Source: Tyzzerella sp. (GTDB lineage: Bacteria > Bacillota > Clostridia > Lachnospirales > Lachnospiraceae). Taken from it: a stretch of 64,000 bases of DNA. This document shows positions 1 to 8,287 of this stretch, piece by piece. Where the stretch lies: positions 1 through 64,000 of the forward strand of contig JAFTWA010000062.1 in NCBI GenBank assembly GCA_017465565.1. The letters run 5' to 3'. Under the pieces are notes generated by a model. It had not been told where the DNA came from and made no database searches. It saw only the letters and a list, made by a program, of their open reading frames with translations. Numbering within the stretch: the first letter of the stretch is position 1; every line of letters begins with the position of its first letter. The translations under genes were made by a program, and so were the position numbers.

Positions 1-123
1 CATTTCTGCTTCCCCTGTTAGCACATTACCTAACTGTCATTTCCTACAGTTCCTAATCGTGTAATGCACACCCTAGATTTCTAGGTTCACGAGGTTTTAG
101 ATGGGCAGTAGTGTATTTTATTT
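1..123 (-). ncRNA. Group I intron, 5' part, interrupting nrdD (runs off left edge)
   Basis: The nrdD reading frame stops abruptly here, just after its conserved Ile-Ser-Pro-Met-Gly. On the minus strand the last seven exon bases (130-124, GATGGGT) pair with GCCCATC (106-100). This forms a P1 helix with a U-G wobble exactly at the predicted splice site, between 124 and 123, as group I introns require. Downstream the RNA is highly structured: hairpins at 72-85 and 32-51, and a 9-bp stem (two wobbles) joining 61-69 to 21-29. The segment CTAACAGGGGAAGC near 8-21 resembles the P3-P4 5' strand of T4-type introns such as td. The catalytic core, any homing endonuclease and the 3' splice site lie outside the window. 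A degenerate sequence or a simple truncation is the alternative. Confidence 0.72.
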
Positions 124-1284
124 ACCCATCGGACTAATAATCTTGCCATATTGCTTGTACATACTTGCAACATAGCCTTTTCCAGTCAAGCTTAACCAGT
201 CTGGATACATGGTCTTACTTGAACATTCAATACCTGCCTCAAATACATCTTCTAATTCTTTTCCAGGTCCGTGAAGATTTTCATCATATAAGAATACAAT
301 CTTAGGGAATAATACCGGTTTCTTGTGTCCTTCTTTTCCCTGCCCCTTCTGGCGAACCTCTAACATCTTAATGGTTGCTAATTTACCATATTTCGATGTA
401 TTTGTTCCTGCAGTTACTGTAATAAATGGATAGTCTCCACGGCTGGAAGATACGGAATTGAACTTGTACTCCCATCCCTGGAAGCCCTGTTCCATTTCTT
501 TTTCCAAATCAGCCCATGCAACTTCTTCTACTTTCTCATCAGAAAGACCTAAGTCTTTATATTTCTTAATCAATTTCATATGAGATTTTTCTGCAAATGG
601 TTCTAAAATATCATCTACGCTAGGCACTGTAAAACCGCCGTATTGCTGGCTCGCTGCACTGAGTACGATATCTCCGATAACGTCAAATGCAGTATCCAAA
701 GTCTTTGGCTCATTATACCAGAGATTTCCCATCTCGAAACCTCCTGTCAAGACGTTTTTAACGTCAAAGAGACAACAGTTCATAGTATCTCTTCTTGCAG
801 ACATATCATGGATGTAGATATAACCTTCGCGGATTGCCTGAATTTCTTCCACAGTGAGGAAGAACTTCTTATAAAGCTCTTTATTCAACTCATTGAAGAT
901 AAGGCTTCGCTTCGTAGAAACAAGGGCACTGTCTGTATTACTGTTCTCTTTATCTCCAATATACATGATAGACTGGCTCTTTTTGTAAACATCATCAAGC
1001 ATCTGAACGAAATCCTGCTTATAGTTTCTATAATCACGATAGCTCTTTGCTACGATTGGATTTACTTTTTCAAGTGCGCCTTCCACAACATTGTGCATCT
1101 GCGCAATCTGGATATCCTGAATACCCATCTTCTGCACTTCTTCCTCTACAAATTTACAAATGAAGTCTAATTCTTCCTGTGTAAACTTGATAAGTGCACG
1201 ATATGCCGATTTATTCACAGCCACCACTATCTTTTGTACATTAAAATCTTCTTTTGTACCGTCTTTTTTCACAACTCTAATCAT
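124..1284 (-). CDS. nrdD: Anaerobic ribonucleoside-triphosphate reductase, 5' exon (partial)
   Basis: Class III ribonucleotide reductase, which makes dNTPs from NTPs under anaerobiosis with a glycyl radical installed by NrdG. The N-terminal ~90 residues are an ATP-cone regulatory domain (starting MIRVVKKDGTKEDFNVQKI). The catalytic barrel follows, with the radical-site cysteine region MNCCLFDV near residue 170. The family is normally about 700 residues. Here the frame reaches ISPMG and then reads one intron codon (Lys) and a TAA stop at 120-118. The next expected residue is the Cys of the MGCR motif, so the rest of the enzyme should lie in a second exon beyond the left edge. ATG 1284 is chosen over GTG 1290 because AGGAG sits about 10 nt upstream of it. 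Two NrdR boxes precede the gene. Confidence 0.88.
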
Positions 1285-1318
1285 TTTCACTCTTCTCCTT
1301 TCGTATTATTTATATTTA

Positions 1319-1366
1319 CAACTATATTTAGTGCTTTCACATTATTTAAATCACTAAATACAGTGT
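1319..1366 (-). promoter_or_regulatory. Pair of NrdR boxes upstream of nrdD
   Basis: Two 16-bp near-palindromes match the NrdR consensus (ACAC-W-ATATAT-W-GTGT): one at 1319-1334 with core CTATATTTAGTG, one at 1351-1366 with core CACTAAATACAGTGT. Their starts are 32 bp apart, about three helical turns, which is the usual tandem arrangement for this repressor. The near box starts only about 35 bp before the nrdD start codon, so NrdR would bind over or just after the promoter. NrdR is known to repress ribonucleotide reductase genes when dATP is high. The nrdR gene itself is not in the window. I could not assign -35/-10 elements with confidence. Confidence 0.7.
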
Positions 1367-1471
1367 TTCTCATACTTAACTAATATTAGCATTCCCACAT
1401 ACCGCCGTCAATAAAATTCCATCTAAAATAATACACAAATTTTCACCGCCAAAAGCCCTTGATTTTTGGTC

Positions 1472-1523
1472 AAAAAAACAGACTGCCAAATCCTTAACAA
1501 ACTCAAGTGCCTGACAGCCTGTT
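1472..1523 (-). terminator. Intrinsic terminator after metA
   Basis: On the minus strand an imperfect stem (AACAG-R-CTG-Y-CA arms at 1513-1523 and 1478-1488, with G-U pairs) is followed by a run of seven T residues. It begins a few bases past the metA stop and should end the AI-2E/metA transcript before nrdD. Confidence 0.6.
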
Positions 1524-1529
1524 CTTTCC

Positions 1530-2447
1530 TTATTCGTCATCCTTCAAGATATAATCTGTTTCTTGATATACGTAGTAATTTGCCCAGTTAGTATACAAAT
1601 TATTTGCGTTTGAGCGCCAGATTAAAAGCGGCTTTTCCTCGCAATTATCATTTGGATAATAGTTCTTTGGGACCGCAATTGGAAGTCCCTTATTTTTGTC
1701 TCGCATATACTCATTATGTAGCGTCACACGGTCATATTCTGGATGACCCATAACGTAAATCTGTCTTCCATCCTTTGACATAACAAGAAATACACCGGCC
1801 TCTTCCGATTCCGCCAAAATCACAAGGTCCTCCACCTTACGGATTTCTTCTGCAGGAATGGTTGTATGGCGGGAATGCGGCGCATAGAACACATCATCAA
1901 AGCCTCTCACGAGCGGAGTCTTGCGGTTCTGCACACGGTGTGGAAATACACCAAACATTTTTGCATCCAATGGCACCTTATCGATTCCATAATGATAGTA
2001 AAGACCTGCCTGTGCTCCCCAGCAAAGATGCATGGTAGAGGTTACATGAGTCTTGGTCCATTCCATAATCTGTTTTAACTCTTCCCAATAATCCACCTCT
2101 TCAAAAGGCATCTGCTCCACTGGTGCACCTGTGATAATAAATCCATCAAATCTTTGTTTTTTGATGTCTTTAAATGGTACATAAAACTTATTAATATGGC
2201 TTGTAGATGTATTTTTAGATTCGTGACTCGAAACTGTCACAAACACTACGTCAATCTGTAATGGTGTATTGGAAAGCGAACGTAAAATCTGCAATTCCGT
2301 GTCTTCTTTTAACGGCATCAGATTGAGGAGTCCAATCTTCAGTGGACGAATGTCCTGCGACATGGCACGAGATTCATCCATGACAAATATATTTTCACGT
2401 TCAAGAATTTCTCTTACTGGCAAATCATTTTGCACCCGAATTGGCAT
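1530..2447 (-). CDS. metA: Homoserine O-acetyltransferase (MetA family)
   Basis: Acylates L-homoserine in the first committed step of methionine synthesis. The length (305 aa) is typical. The catalytic triad is visible: Cys142 in HLCWGAQAG, and His235 and Glu237 in GHPEYD. Residue 111 is Glu (GAPVE). In this family Glu111 goes with acetyl-CoA use and Gly111 with succinyl-CoA use, so I infer acetyl specificity despite the usual 'succinyltransferase' label. The gene begins 1 nt after the stop of the upstream membrane-protein gene, and its AGGAGG ribosome site lies inside that gene's last codons, which points to translational coupling. There is no room for a SAM riboswitch directly in front of it. 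Confidence 0.93.
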   Translation of the reverse strand: MPIRVQNDLPVREILERENIFVMDESRAMSQDIRPLKIGLLNLMPLKEDTELQILRSLSNTPLQIDVVFVTVSSHESKNTSTSHINKFYVPFKDIKKQRFDGFIITGAPVEQMPFEEVDYWEELKQIMEWTKTHVTSTMHLCWGAQAGLYYHYGIDKVPLDAKMFGVFPHRVQNRKTPLVRGFDDVFYAPHSRHTTIPAEEIRKVEDLVILAESEEAGVFLVMSKDGRQIYVMGHPEYDRVTLHNEYMRDKNKGLPIAVPKNYYPNDNCEEKPLLIWRSNANNLYTNWANYYVYQETDYILKDDE

Positions 2448-2448
2448 C

Positions 2449-3765
2449 TTATTTTTCCTCCTCTATTTTAGTTTCTGATGAAATATAATTTCCCTCATTA
2501 TCCACATAACTCATATCTGTATAACAAGCTGTGGATACTGGCAATTTCTTCTGCTCCAGCTTCTGATTGACTATCATCTTAAAAATATAGTAGAACAATG
2601 CAAACGTTGGAACTCCAAGAAGCATTCCCAATACTCCAAATAGTCCACCTCCTACTACAATTGATGTCAGCACCCAGAATGGAGACAAACCGGTAGAATC
2701 TCCAAGAATTGTCGGTCCAATTACATTTCCATCTAATTGTTGCAATAATATAATGAAAATAATAAAATAGAGCCCTTTTATCGGGTCTACCAACAAAATC
2801 AAAATAGCACTTGGAACCGCACCAATGTATGGTCCGAACACTGGAATTACATTTGTCACACCTACGATTACACTGACCAATAATACGTATGGCATTTTAA
2901 GAATCGATAACCCAATAAAACAAAGCACCCCAATAATTGCAGAATCAATAATCTTTCCAATAATAAATCCGCTAAAAATCTCATTCGCTTTTCTGCCAAT
3001 GTGAATCAAAAGATTCGCACGTTTTGGTTTTAATAAGGCATAAACAATCTTCTTAACCTGTGCCAGAAATTTTTCTTTACTGAATAAAATATAGATGGAT
3101 GCCATGATTCCAACTAAAATATTCACAAGTCCATTTACAACACTGATTACCCCTGTTGTAACATTGGTTAGAAGTGTATCTGTGGTTGCAAGCAGGTCAT
3201 TCTTTACCCAATTCTCTAACATCTGACTTCCTTGGACAAGCACATTTTGCCAAATCTTTTGAACGGTAGTATTGTCACTGCCTGCCATTGCATTCAATTC
3301 CTCTATGGCATCGCTGATTTCGCCTGGAAGCGTAACAACCAGATTGCGGATACTGTTGTATAGTTCTGGAATTAACATGTTCAGCAATGCTGAAATAAGG
3401 GCAATTGCAAAAACAAGTGCAGAAAATACACCAACCGTTCTAGCAGTCTTATCAACAAGCGTTTCCTTCTTTAGCACTTTTCCTAAAACAGGTTTTGTCC
3501 ATTTCTCCACTTTTTTCATAATTGGATTTAACAAAAACGCAAATGCAAATCCATAAATAATTGGCTTTAGAACACCTAACACCGTGCCTATAACTCCTGA
3601 AAGCTCTGTAAAACGAAGCAACACAAAGAAGAAGATAATCGCTCCTACAATTACCAAAAAGGCGGTCATCCCCCTACTAAAATGTTCACGTAATTTTGAT
3701 GGTTCACTTTTTAAAAGCTGTGGCTGTTTATCATAATATGTTGTCTTATCACTTGACTTTTCCAT
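2449..3765 (-). CDS. AI-2E family (UPF0118) membrane permease-like protein
   Basis: A 438-residue polytopic membrane protein. A short soluble N-terminus with several basic residues is followed by paired hydrophobic segments near residues 35-85. A large loop (about 130-215) comes next, then a cluster of transmembrane helices through about residue 400 containing [19 protein letters not shown] and [20 protein letters not shown]. Both are signatures of the AI-2E/TqsA/YdiK family. Members export small molecules or exchange ions, and the substrate here cannot be told from sequence. The C-terminal tail is acidic. It is cotranscribed with metA (1-nt spacing), a pairing I do not recognise as functionally meaningful. 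Confidence 0.85.
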   Translation of the reverse strand: MEKSSDKTTYYDKQPQLLKSEPSKLREHFSRGMTAFLVIVGAIIFFFVLLRFTELSGVIGTVLGVLKPIIYGFAFAFLLNPIMKKVEKWTKPVLGKVLKKETLVDKTARTVGVFSALVFAIALISALLNMLIPELYNSIRNLVVTLPGEISDAIEELNAMAGSDNTTVQKIWQNVLVQGSQMLENWVKNDLLATTDTLLTNVTTGVISVVNGLVNILVGIMASIYILFSKEKFLAQVKKIVYALLKPKRANLLIHIGRKANEIFSGFIIGKIIDSAIIGVLCFIGLSILKMPYVLLVSVIVGVTNVIPVFGPYIGAVPSAILILLVDPIKGLYFIIFIILLQQLDGNVIGPTILGDSTGLSPFWVLTSIVVGGGLFGVLGMLLGVPTFALFYYIFKMIVNQKLEQKKLPVSTACYTDMSYVDNEGNYISSETKIEEEK

Positions 3766-3847
3766 GTTGTCCTATCCTTTCACACATATCTATCATTATA
3801 CAACCCTTTTCCGAATACCGTCAACTACATTCCCCTTAAGATTTTAT

Positions 3848-3880
3848 GTAAAAAACGGTATAGCAGACACTATACCGTTT
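3848..3880 (-). terminator. Intrinsic terminator after the DUF1540 gene
   Basis: Perfect 11-bp stem (AAACGGTATAG at 3853-3863 with its complement at 3870-3880) followed on the minus strand by a T run. It lies directly after the DUF1540 stop codon. Confidence 0.85.
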
Positions 3881-3890
3881 AAACCTGAAT

Positions 3891-4202
3891 TTATTTCTTG
3901 AAGGTTGCACATTCTGTCTCATCGCTGCGGCTTGCGCTGCTTCCTACAACGTTGATTTTGCCTGCATAGCATTTGTATTCATCGTTATACTTACACTCGC
4001 GAGCGTGGCATTTGATTTCACTTGTAACACTTGCATCCTTCGCCCTGTTTTTGTACTCATTATCTTTTATCTCCACGAAGCTTCCACAGCTTGTTTCCTC
4101 AGAAATATTTGCTGTGTTTCCCATAACCTCAATGGCATCCAGTTCACAATAGTTTTGTGTATTATGAACACAGGTAACTACCGAACATTTTAACTCTGGC
4201 AT
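3891..4202 (-). CDS. Small protein with two DUF1540 cysteine-rich domains
   Basis: 103 residues built from two copies of the DUF1540 module (about residues 4-45 and 62-101). Each has the pattern C...C.(H/E)N or C.YN, then YC or YKC, a short I-x-V-x-G stretch, and ET/DETxC-x-(S/T)-F. Four conserved cysteines per module suggest a metal-binding knuckle, but no biochemical role is established for the family. DUF1540 proteins are common in spore-forming Clostridia. The gene has its own terminator and a GGAGG-type ribosome site just before ATG 4202, so it looks monocistronic. Confidence 0.85.
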   Translation of the reverse strand: MPELKCSVVTCVHNTQNYCELDAIEVMGNTANISEETSCGSFVEIKDNEYKNRAKDASVTSEIKCHARECKYNDEYKCYAGKINVVGSSASRSDETECATFKK

Positions 4203-4266
4203 ACTTTTTCCTCCTTTATTTTTACTAGCTAAACATTATTAGTATGCGTCAAAGCCTTTTTTCTAT

Positions 4267-4298
4267 GCAAAAAGAGTCCTTATTTTCTAAGGACTCTT
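4267..4298 (-). terminator. Intrinsic terminator overlapping the end of the YdcF-type gene
   Basis: 11-bp stem (AAGAGTCCTTA at 4272-4282 with TAAGGACTCTT at 4288-4298) followed on the minus strand by TTTTT. The upstream arm encodes the last codons of the YdcF-like gene, and the stop codon is inside the hairpin. Confidence 0.85.
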
Positions 4299-5014
4299 AC
4301 ATACATTATAATAAGTGCAAAAAATTCGCGCACCATATAGTTTAGAAACATTACTGGATTACAGCTTGCTGGAATTGCATAAATTTTTCGATATCCCACG
4401 CGTCCTGCCAGCTTCATAGAACGATAAATGTGAAAGTTATTGGTGACAACTCCAACTTTTTCCTTCTTTTTTCGCTGCAAAAAGAGCATTGATTTTTCCA
4501 AATTCTCATTGGTATTTCTGGATTCACTCTCCAAGCATATTCTCTCTTTCTCGATTCCGCATGCCATCAGATACTCTGCCATTGCAGCTGCTTCAGAGAT
4601 ATCTTCTCCTTTTCCCTGACCACCTGAAACAATGCAAAACGTCCCTGGATTCTCCTGGAGATAACGAAGCCCTCTGTCAAGACGGCGTTTTAACGCTTCA
4701 CTAACCCTTTTCCCCCGAATCTGCGCTCCAAGAATGATAATGCAGTCCAGATTCTTAGGTACCAGTGACACCATAGCACACAAAATCAAGATTTCGATAG
4801 CAACAAATAGAAGTCCGCATACCATACTGATTCCTATAATCATGTAATCAAACCAGTCTGGAGTGACACTCACAATCAGTCCCCAAACCATATTGTATGC
4901 ACCAAACGCAATCCAAAACCATGAAAATGTGCTATTCCATCTCTTTGTATACCAGAAAATCAAAAAATAATATACAAAGCTTAGTATTCCCAATGCGTAT
5001 AATCCTGATTCCAT
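4280..5014 (-). CDS. YdcF/SanA-like membrane protein with DUF218 domain
   Basis: 244 residues. The first ~95 hold three hydrophobic segments. They are followed by a cytosol- or envelope-facing DUF218 domain (about 98-235) with the family signatures DCIIILGAQIRG, IVSGGQGKGEDISEA, ESRNTNENL and VVTNNFHIYRSM. DUF218 proteins (YdcF, SanA, ElyC) bind nucleotide-like or polyprenyl ligands and affect envelope integrity, but no reaction is settled. The stop codon lies within a terminator hairpin. The gene follows the SEC-C protein gene by 3 nt, so the two are probably cotranscribed. Confidence 0.82.
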   Translation of the reverse strand: MESGLYALGILSFVYYFLIFWYTKRWNSTFSWFWIAFGAYNMVWGLIVSVTPDWFDYMIIGISMVCGLLFVAIEILILCAMVSLVPKNLDCIIILGAQIRGKRVSEALKRRLDRGLRYLQENPGTFCIVSGGQGKGEDISEAAAMAEYLMACGIEKERICLESESRNTNENLEKSMLFLQRKKKEKVGVVTNNFHIYRSMKLAGRVGYRKIYAIPASCNPVMFLNYMVREFFALIIMYVRVLRK

Positions 5015-5017
5015 AAA

Positions 5018-5518
5018 CTATCTACCACAACATTTTTTATACTTTTTACCACTACCGCATGGGCAAGGATCATTTCTTCCAATTTTCTTTTCTTTACGAA
5101 TGGTTCCTGATTCTTTTTGTTCTTTGTATAATTCTTTTCTCTTTTCTTCTGTGAAAATAGCATCCCACTGTGGTAATTCATATAACCAGTCAGCCTTTGC
5201 AGCAACCATATTCTTATATAAACTTTCTTTATCAAATGCAAGACTTACAACTGTATCCTCTTCCATTTCTTCAATTGGATTTGGAACCTTTAAGCTGTCA
5301 TTGATTCCATCTAAGAAACCTGTCATTGTAAATACTTCAACCTTGTATTTTTCTGCAAGTTCTTTTACAGTTCCCTTTACTTCTTCGTCTGGATTTTCTA
5401 ATAACTCAGCATAAATATTTTTTTCAATTTCAAAGTATGTTCCCCAGAATCTTTGGATTTCTCCTCTATCCATGCTTTCTGAATAAGCTGTATCTCTCCA
5501 TGTTTGTAATAAAGCCAT
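5018..5518 (-). CDS. SEC-C motif protein
   Basis: 166 residues ending in a textbook SEC-C zinc-binding motif ([18 protein letters not shown]), as found at the SecA C-terminus and on many stand-alone proteins. The N-terminal ~140 residues are helical and acidic, and I recognise no enzyme motif in them. The upstream ATG at 5548 has only a poor ribosome site, while ATG 5518 (MALLQTWRD) has GGAG 8-9 nt upstream, so I use the latter. It probably binds a metal and perhaps ribosomes or SecB-like partners. That role is inference from the motif only. Confidence 0.8.
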   Translation of the reverse strand: MALLQTWRDTAYSESMDRGEIQRFWGTYFEIEKNIYAELLENPDEEVKGTVKELAEKYKVEVFTMTGFLDGINDSLKVPNPIEEMEEDTVVSLAFDKESLYKNMVAAKADWLYELPQWDAIFTEEKRKELYKEQKESGTIRKEKKIGRNDPCPCGSGKKYKKCCGR

Positions 5519-5584
5519 TTGTGTATCTCCTTTGTATTTATAATTCAATCTGCCTTTGTATCATACCATTCGCCAGAATTTTGG

Positions 5585-5731
5585 TCAATACTTTACATTT
5601 GTATTTTCAATAATCAATCCGCGATTGATATATAAATAAGTTCTTCTTTTCCGGTTCTTATTTTTCACCTTTTGTATCCTCAAATACTCTTCCAGTGATA
5701 TTGTATTACGGCTTTTCTCATTCTTTTGCAT
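5585..5731 (-). CDS. Small basic hypothetical protein (48 aa)
   Basis: A 48-codon frame with a strong GGAGGGAG ribosome site 5-8 nt before ATG 5731. The peptide starts MQKNEKSRNTISLEEYLRIQ and continues with a very basic stretch (KVKNKNRKRR near 21-30) and a short hydrophobic end. I do not recognise the family. Ribosome-site quality and lack of competing features argue for a real gene. The short length and the AT-rich divergent region around it leave room for chance. It reads away from asnA. Confidence 0.42.
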   Translation of the reverse strand: MQKNEKSRNTISLEEYLRIQKVKNKNRKRRTYLYINRGLIIENTNVKY

Positions 5732-5762
5732 CCATACTCCCTCCGTTCTTGAAAATACCGAC

Positions 5763-5848
5763 TATACTAGTATATTCAACTTTTTGCATAAAAATATCCT
5801 TTTTGCTTGACATAGTGCATAAAATACTACTACACTAATACTAATTGC
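5763..5848 (+). promoter_or_regulatory. Divergent control region of asnA: palindrome and promoter
   Basis: A perfect 12-bp palindrome, TATACTAGTATA, lies at 5763-5774. A TTGACA -35 hexamer follows at 5807-5812 with a weaker -10 about 18 bp on (TACACT). The asnA leader is short, so no T-box fits. The palindrome could be an operator serving asnA and the small minus-strand ORF, or a chance AT-rich symmetry. Confidence 0.4.
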
Positions 5849-5865
5849 TAAAGGAGAGATGACAT

Positions 5866-6876
5866 ATGGAACATTTAATGATACCTGAAGGCTACCAGTC
5901 ACCGCTTACTATCCGCGAGACCGAGGTTGCCATCAAAGAAATCAAAGACCATTTCGAAAGGGCTCTTGCAAAATCACTACACTTGACACGTGTTTCTGCA
6001 CCTCTTTTTGTAAAGCCAGAATCAGGACTGAATGATAACCTGAATGGTGTAGAAAGACCAGTTGCTTTCGGAATTAAAGAACAAAACGATGCTGAAGTAG
6101 AAATCGTTCATTCTCTTGCTAAATGGAAACGTTATGCATTAAAACGCTATGGATTCCACTCAGGAGAAGGACTCTATACAGATATGAATGCGATTCGCCG
6201 CGATGAAGATACCGATAACATCCACTCTCTCTACGTGGACCAGTGGGACTGGGAAAAGGTAATCTCCAGGGAAGAACGCAATACAGAGACCTTACAATAT
6301 ACCGTTCGTAAAGTATATGCTGCTTTAAAAGAAACAGAAAACTTTATTTCCAGAAGATATAACTACATAGAACCACTGCTTCCTGATGATATTACTTTTA
6401 TTACCTCTCAGGAATTAGAAAATTTATATCCTGGATTGACACCAAAGGAAAGAGAATACACCATTGCCAAAGATAAAGGGGCTGTATTCATTTCACAGAT
6501 TGGGAAACGCCTGATTTCTGGGGAAAAGCATGACGGTCGTGCACCAGACTATGATGACTGGGAATTAAACGGCGATATTATTGTGTACTACCCTGTACTC
6601 GATATTGCTTTGGAATTATCTTCTATGGGTATCCGTGTAGATGAAGAAGCATTGAAGAAACAATTGGATTTGGCTGGCTGCCCAGAAAGAGCTGAGCTGG
6701 AATTCCAGAAAGCACTTTTAAATCATGAGCTGCCATATACAATCGGCGGCGGACTTGGACAGTCACGTATCTGTATGTACTGTCTTAGAAAGGCACACAT
6801 TGGAGAAGTACAATCTTCTACATGGCCAGAAGAAATTGTAAAAACAGCATTAGAAAATGGTATTCAATTATTGTAA
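5866..6876 (+). CDS. asnA: Aspartate-ammonia ligase
   Basis: Makes asparagine from aspartate, ammonia and ATP (AMP-forming). The 336 residues match the usual AsnA length. The fold is a class II aminoacyl-tRNA synthetase-like catalytic domain. Signatures are the N-terminal PEGYQSPLTIRETEVAIKEI, DGRAPDYDDWELNGDI in the middle and the C-terminal IGGGLGQSRICMYCLRKAHIG, where the GGGxGxSR motif 3-like arginine lies. AGGAGAG lies 7 nt before the ATG. Transcribed alone, between a divergent control region and a bidirectional terminator. Confidence 0.96.
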   Translation: MEHLMIPEGYQSPLTIRETEVAIKEIKDHFERALAKSLHLTRVSAPLFVKPESGLNDNLNGVERPVAFGIKEQNDAEVEIVHSLAKWKRYALKRYGFHSGEGLYTDMNAIRRDEDTDNIHSLYVDQWDWEKVISREERNTETLQYTVRKVYAALKETENFISRRYNYIEPLLPDDITFITSQELENLYPGLTPKEREYTIAKDKGAVFISQIGKRLISGEKHDGRAPDYDDWELNGDIIVYYPVLDIALELSSMGIRVDEEALKKQLDLAGCPERAELEFQKALLNHELPYTIGGGLGQSRICMYCLRKAHIGEVQSSTWPEEIVKTALENGIQLL

Positions 6877-6889
6877 ACATTTACAAATA

Positions 6890-6922
6890 AAAAGTTCAAG
6901 GCTATCAATGCCTTGAACTTTT
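6890..6922. terminator. Bidirectional terminator between asnA and the CofE-like gene
   Basis: A 13-bp perfect stem (AAAAGTTCAAGGC with its complement at 6910-6922) and a 7-nt loop. A T-rich tail follows on the plus side, and the mirrored A-run gives a T tail on the minus side. It separates two converging genes. Confidence 0.85.
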
Positions 6923-6958
6923 ATTTTTACACTGAAAATATAATTTCGTTAAGTTAAA

Positions 6959-8149
6959 TTAGTTTGTGTAGTTATCAAAGTATCCTTGTACTAATACGAC
7001 TGGAGTTCCTTTGTCACCAGAACCGCTTGTAAGGTCACATAATGAACCGATTAAGTCTGTAAGCTGTCTAGGTGTCGTTCCTTGAGAAGCCATGTTACCT
7101 ACAAGGTTTCCATCTTTTTCTTTGATTGCCTGTGAAATTGCCTCTTTCAAAGCTTCTCCACTTAAATCTGCAAAATCATTATCTGCAAGATATTTTAATT
7201 TCAATTCGTTAGGTGTTCCCACCAAGCCAGATGTGTATGCTGGTGATACAACCGGGTCAGCAAGTTCCCAAATCTTTCCTTGTGGATCTTTGAAGGCACC
7301 GTCTCCATAAACCATTACTTCAACATGTTTTCCTGTTTTATCCAAGATTTGTTTCTGAATATTTTCTACTAAATCAAAGCATTCATTTGGGAATAACTTG
7401 ATTGTATCTTCTGTAGATTTGTTTGAACCTAAAAGACCATATTTTGTATTATAACCGCTGCCATTTACTGGAGCTGTTAAGATGTCGTCTAAGCTGCAAA
7501 CCTTTTCTGCGCCATTTGCTAATAAGATACGTTTTGTTCTTGCACGTGTATGAATATCACAGTTCAAAACGTTCTTTGTGTAATCCAAGATTACTTTTGG
7601 GTTGTTTGCAAAAATAATTTCCACTTCTGCACCAGACTCTTTGATTAAGTTTCCATAATAGTCAACGTAATCAACGCCTGTAAATTCATGTTTATTTTCA
7701 CCAAATAATTCTCTGTATTTATCTAATGTAAGCACATCACTGTATGGATTAATTTCGGCATCATCTAATTGGTCGTAAGTTAATAATGCATTACCCACTT
7801 CATCGCTTGGATAGTTGAGCATTAATACAACCTTCTTAGCGCCCATTGCAATACCTCTTAAGCAGATTGCAAATCTATTTCTTGATAAAATTGGGGAAAT
7901 AACACCAATTGTTTCTCCTCCCAATTTTGCTTTAACATCTTCAGCGATTGCCTGAATTGATGCATAGTTGCCTTGTGATCTTGCAACGATAGATTCTGTA
8001 ACAGCAATAACATCTCTGTCTCTTAATTCGAATCCTTCACTTTCAGCTGCTTCCAGAACACTTTTTACTACAATGTCTGCAAGGTTATCGCTTTGTCTGA
8101 TGATTGGGCATCTAATACCTCTTGAAATTGTTCCCACTTTTCTTTCCAT
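6959..8149 (-). CDS. CofE-like gamma-glutamyl ligase family protein
   Basis: About 396 residues resembling coenzyme F420-0:L-glutamate ligase (CofE, F420_ligase family): N-terminal GIRCPIIRQSDNLADIVV, a helix-rich early section with AVTESIVARSQGNY, and a later GDGAFKDPQGKIWELADPVV segment. In archaea and actinobacteria CofE adds glutamates to F420. Lachnospiraceae are not known F420 producers, and no other F420 gene is seen here, so the real acceptor is probably different. ATG 8149 (MERKVG) is preferred to ATG 8164 because GGGAG lies 8-9 nt before it and nothing suitable precedes the longer start. Confidence 0.75.
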   Translation of the reverse strand: MERKVGTISRGIRCPIIRQSDNLADIVVKSVLEAAESEGFELRDRDVIAVTESIVARSQGNYASIQAIAEDVKAKLGGETIGVISPILSRNRFAICLRGIAMGAKKVVLMLNYPSDEVGNALLTYDQLDDAEINPYSDVLTLDKYRELFGENKHEFTGVDYVDYYGNLIKESGAEVEIIFANNPKVILDYTKNVLNCDIHTRARTKRILLANGAEKVCSLDDILTAPVNGSGYNTKYGLLGSNKSTEDTIKLFPNECFDLVENIQKQILDKTGKHVEVMVYGDGAFKDPQGKIWELADPVVSPAYTSGLVGTPNELKLKYLADNDFADLSGEALKEAISQAIKEKDGNLVGNMASQGTTPRQLTDLIGSLCDLTSGSGDKGTPVVLVQGYFDNYTN

Positions 8150-8287
8150 GTGATCGTCTCCCATCTGTATGTTTTATATTTAAAACTTTTTTCGTTTTGT
8201 GACCTCAATAAATCACAGAAGAATTATACTACTTTTTGCTTGAATGCACAATATTTTTTTTACATATATGTCATGCAAATTTTCCCA

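Noticed and set aside
118-123. A simple nonsense mutation truncating nrdD.
   Set aside because: The sequence after the stop does not resume the NrdD frame in any phase over 117 nt and instead forms a P1 helix and other RNA stems, which fits an intron better. A larger rearrangement cannot be fully excluded.
643-1170. A 175-codon plus-strand frame opposite nrdD.
   Set aside because: Antisense to the conserved ATP-cone and barrel of NrdD, with no ribosome site.
5740-5865. A T-box or riboswitch in front of asnA.
   Set aside because: The leader after the likely promoter is only about 30-40 nt and lacks the T-box consensus and a terminator.
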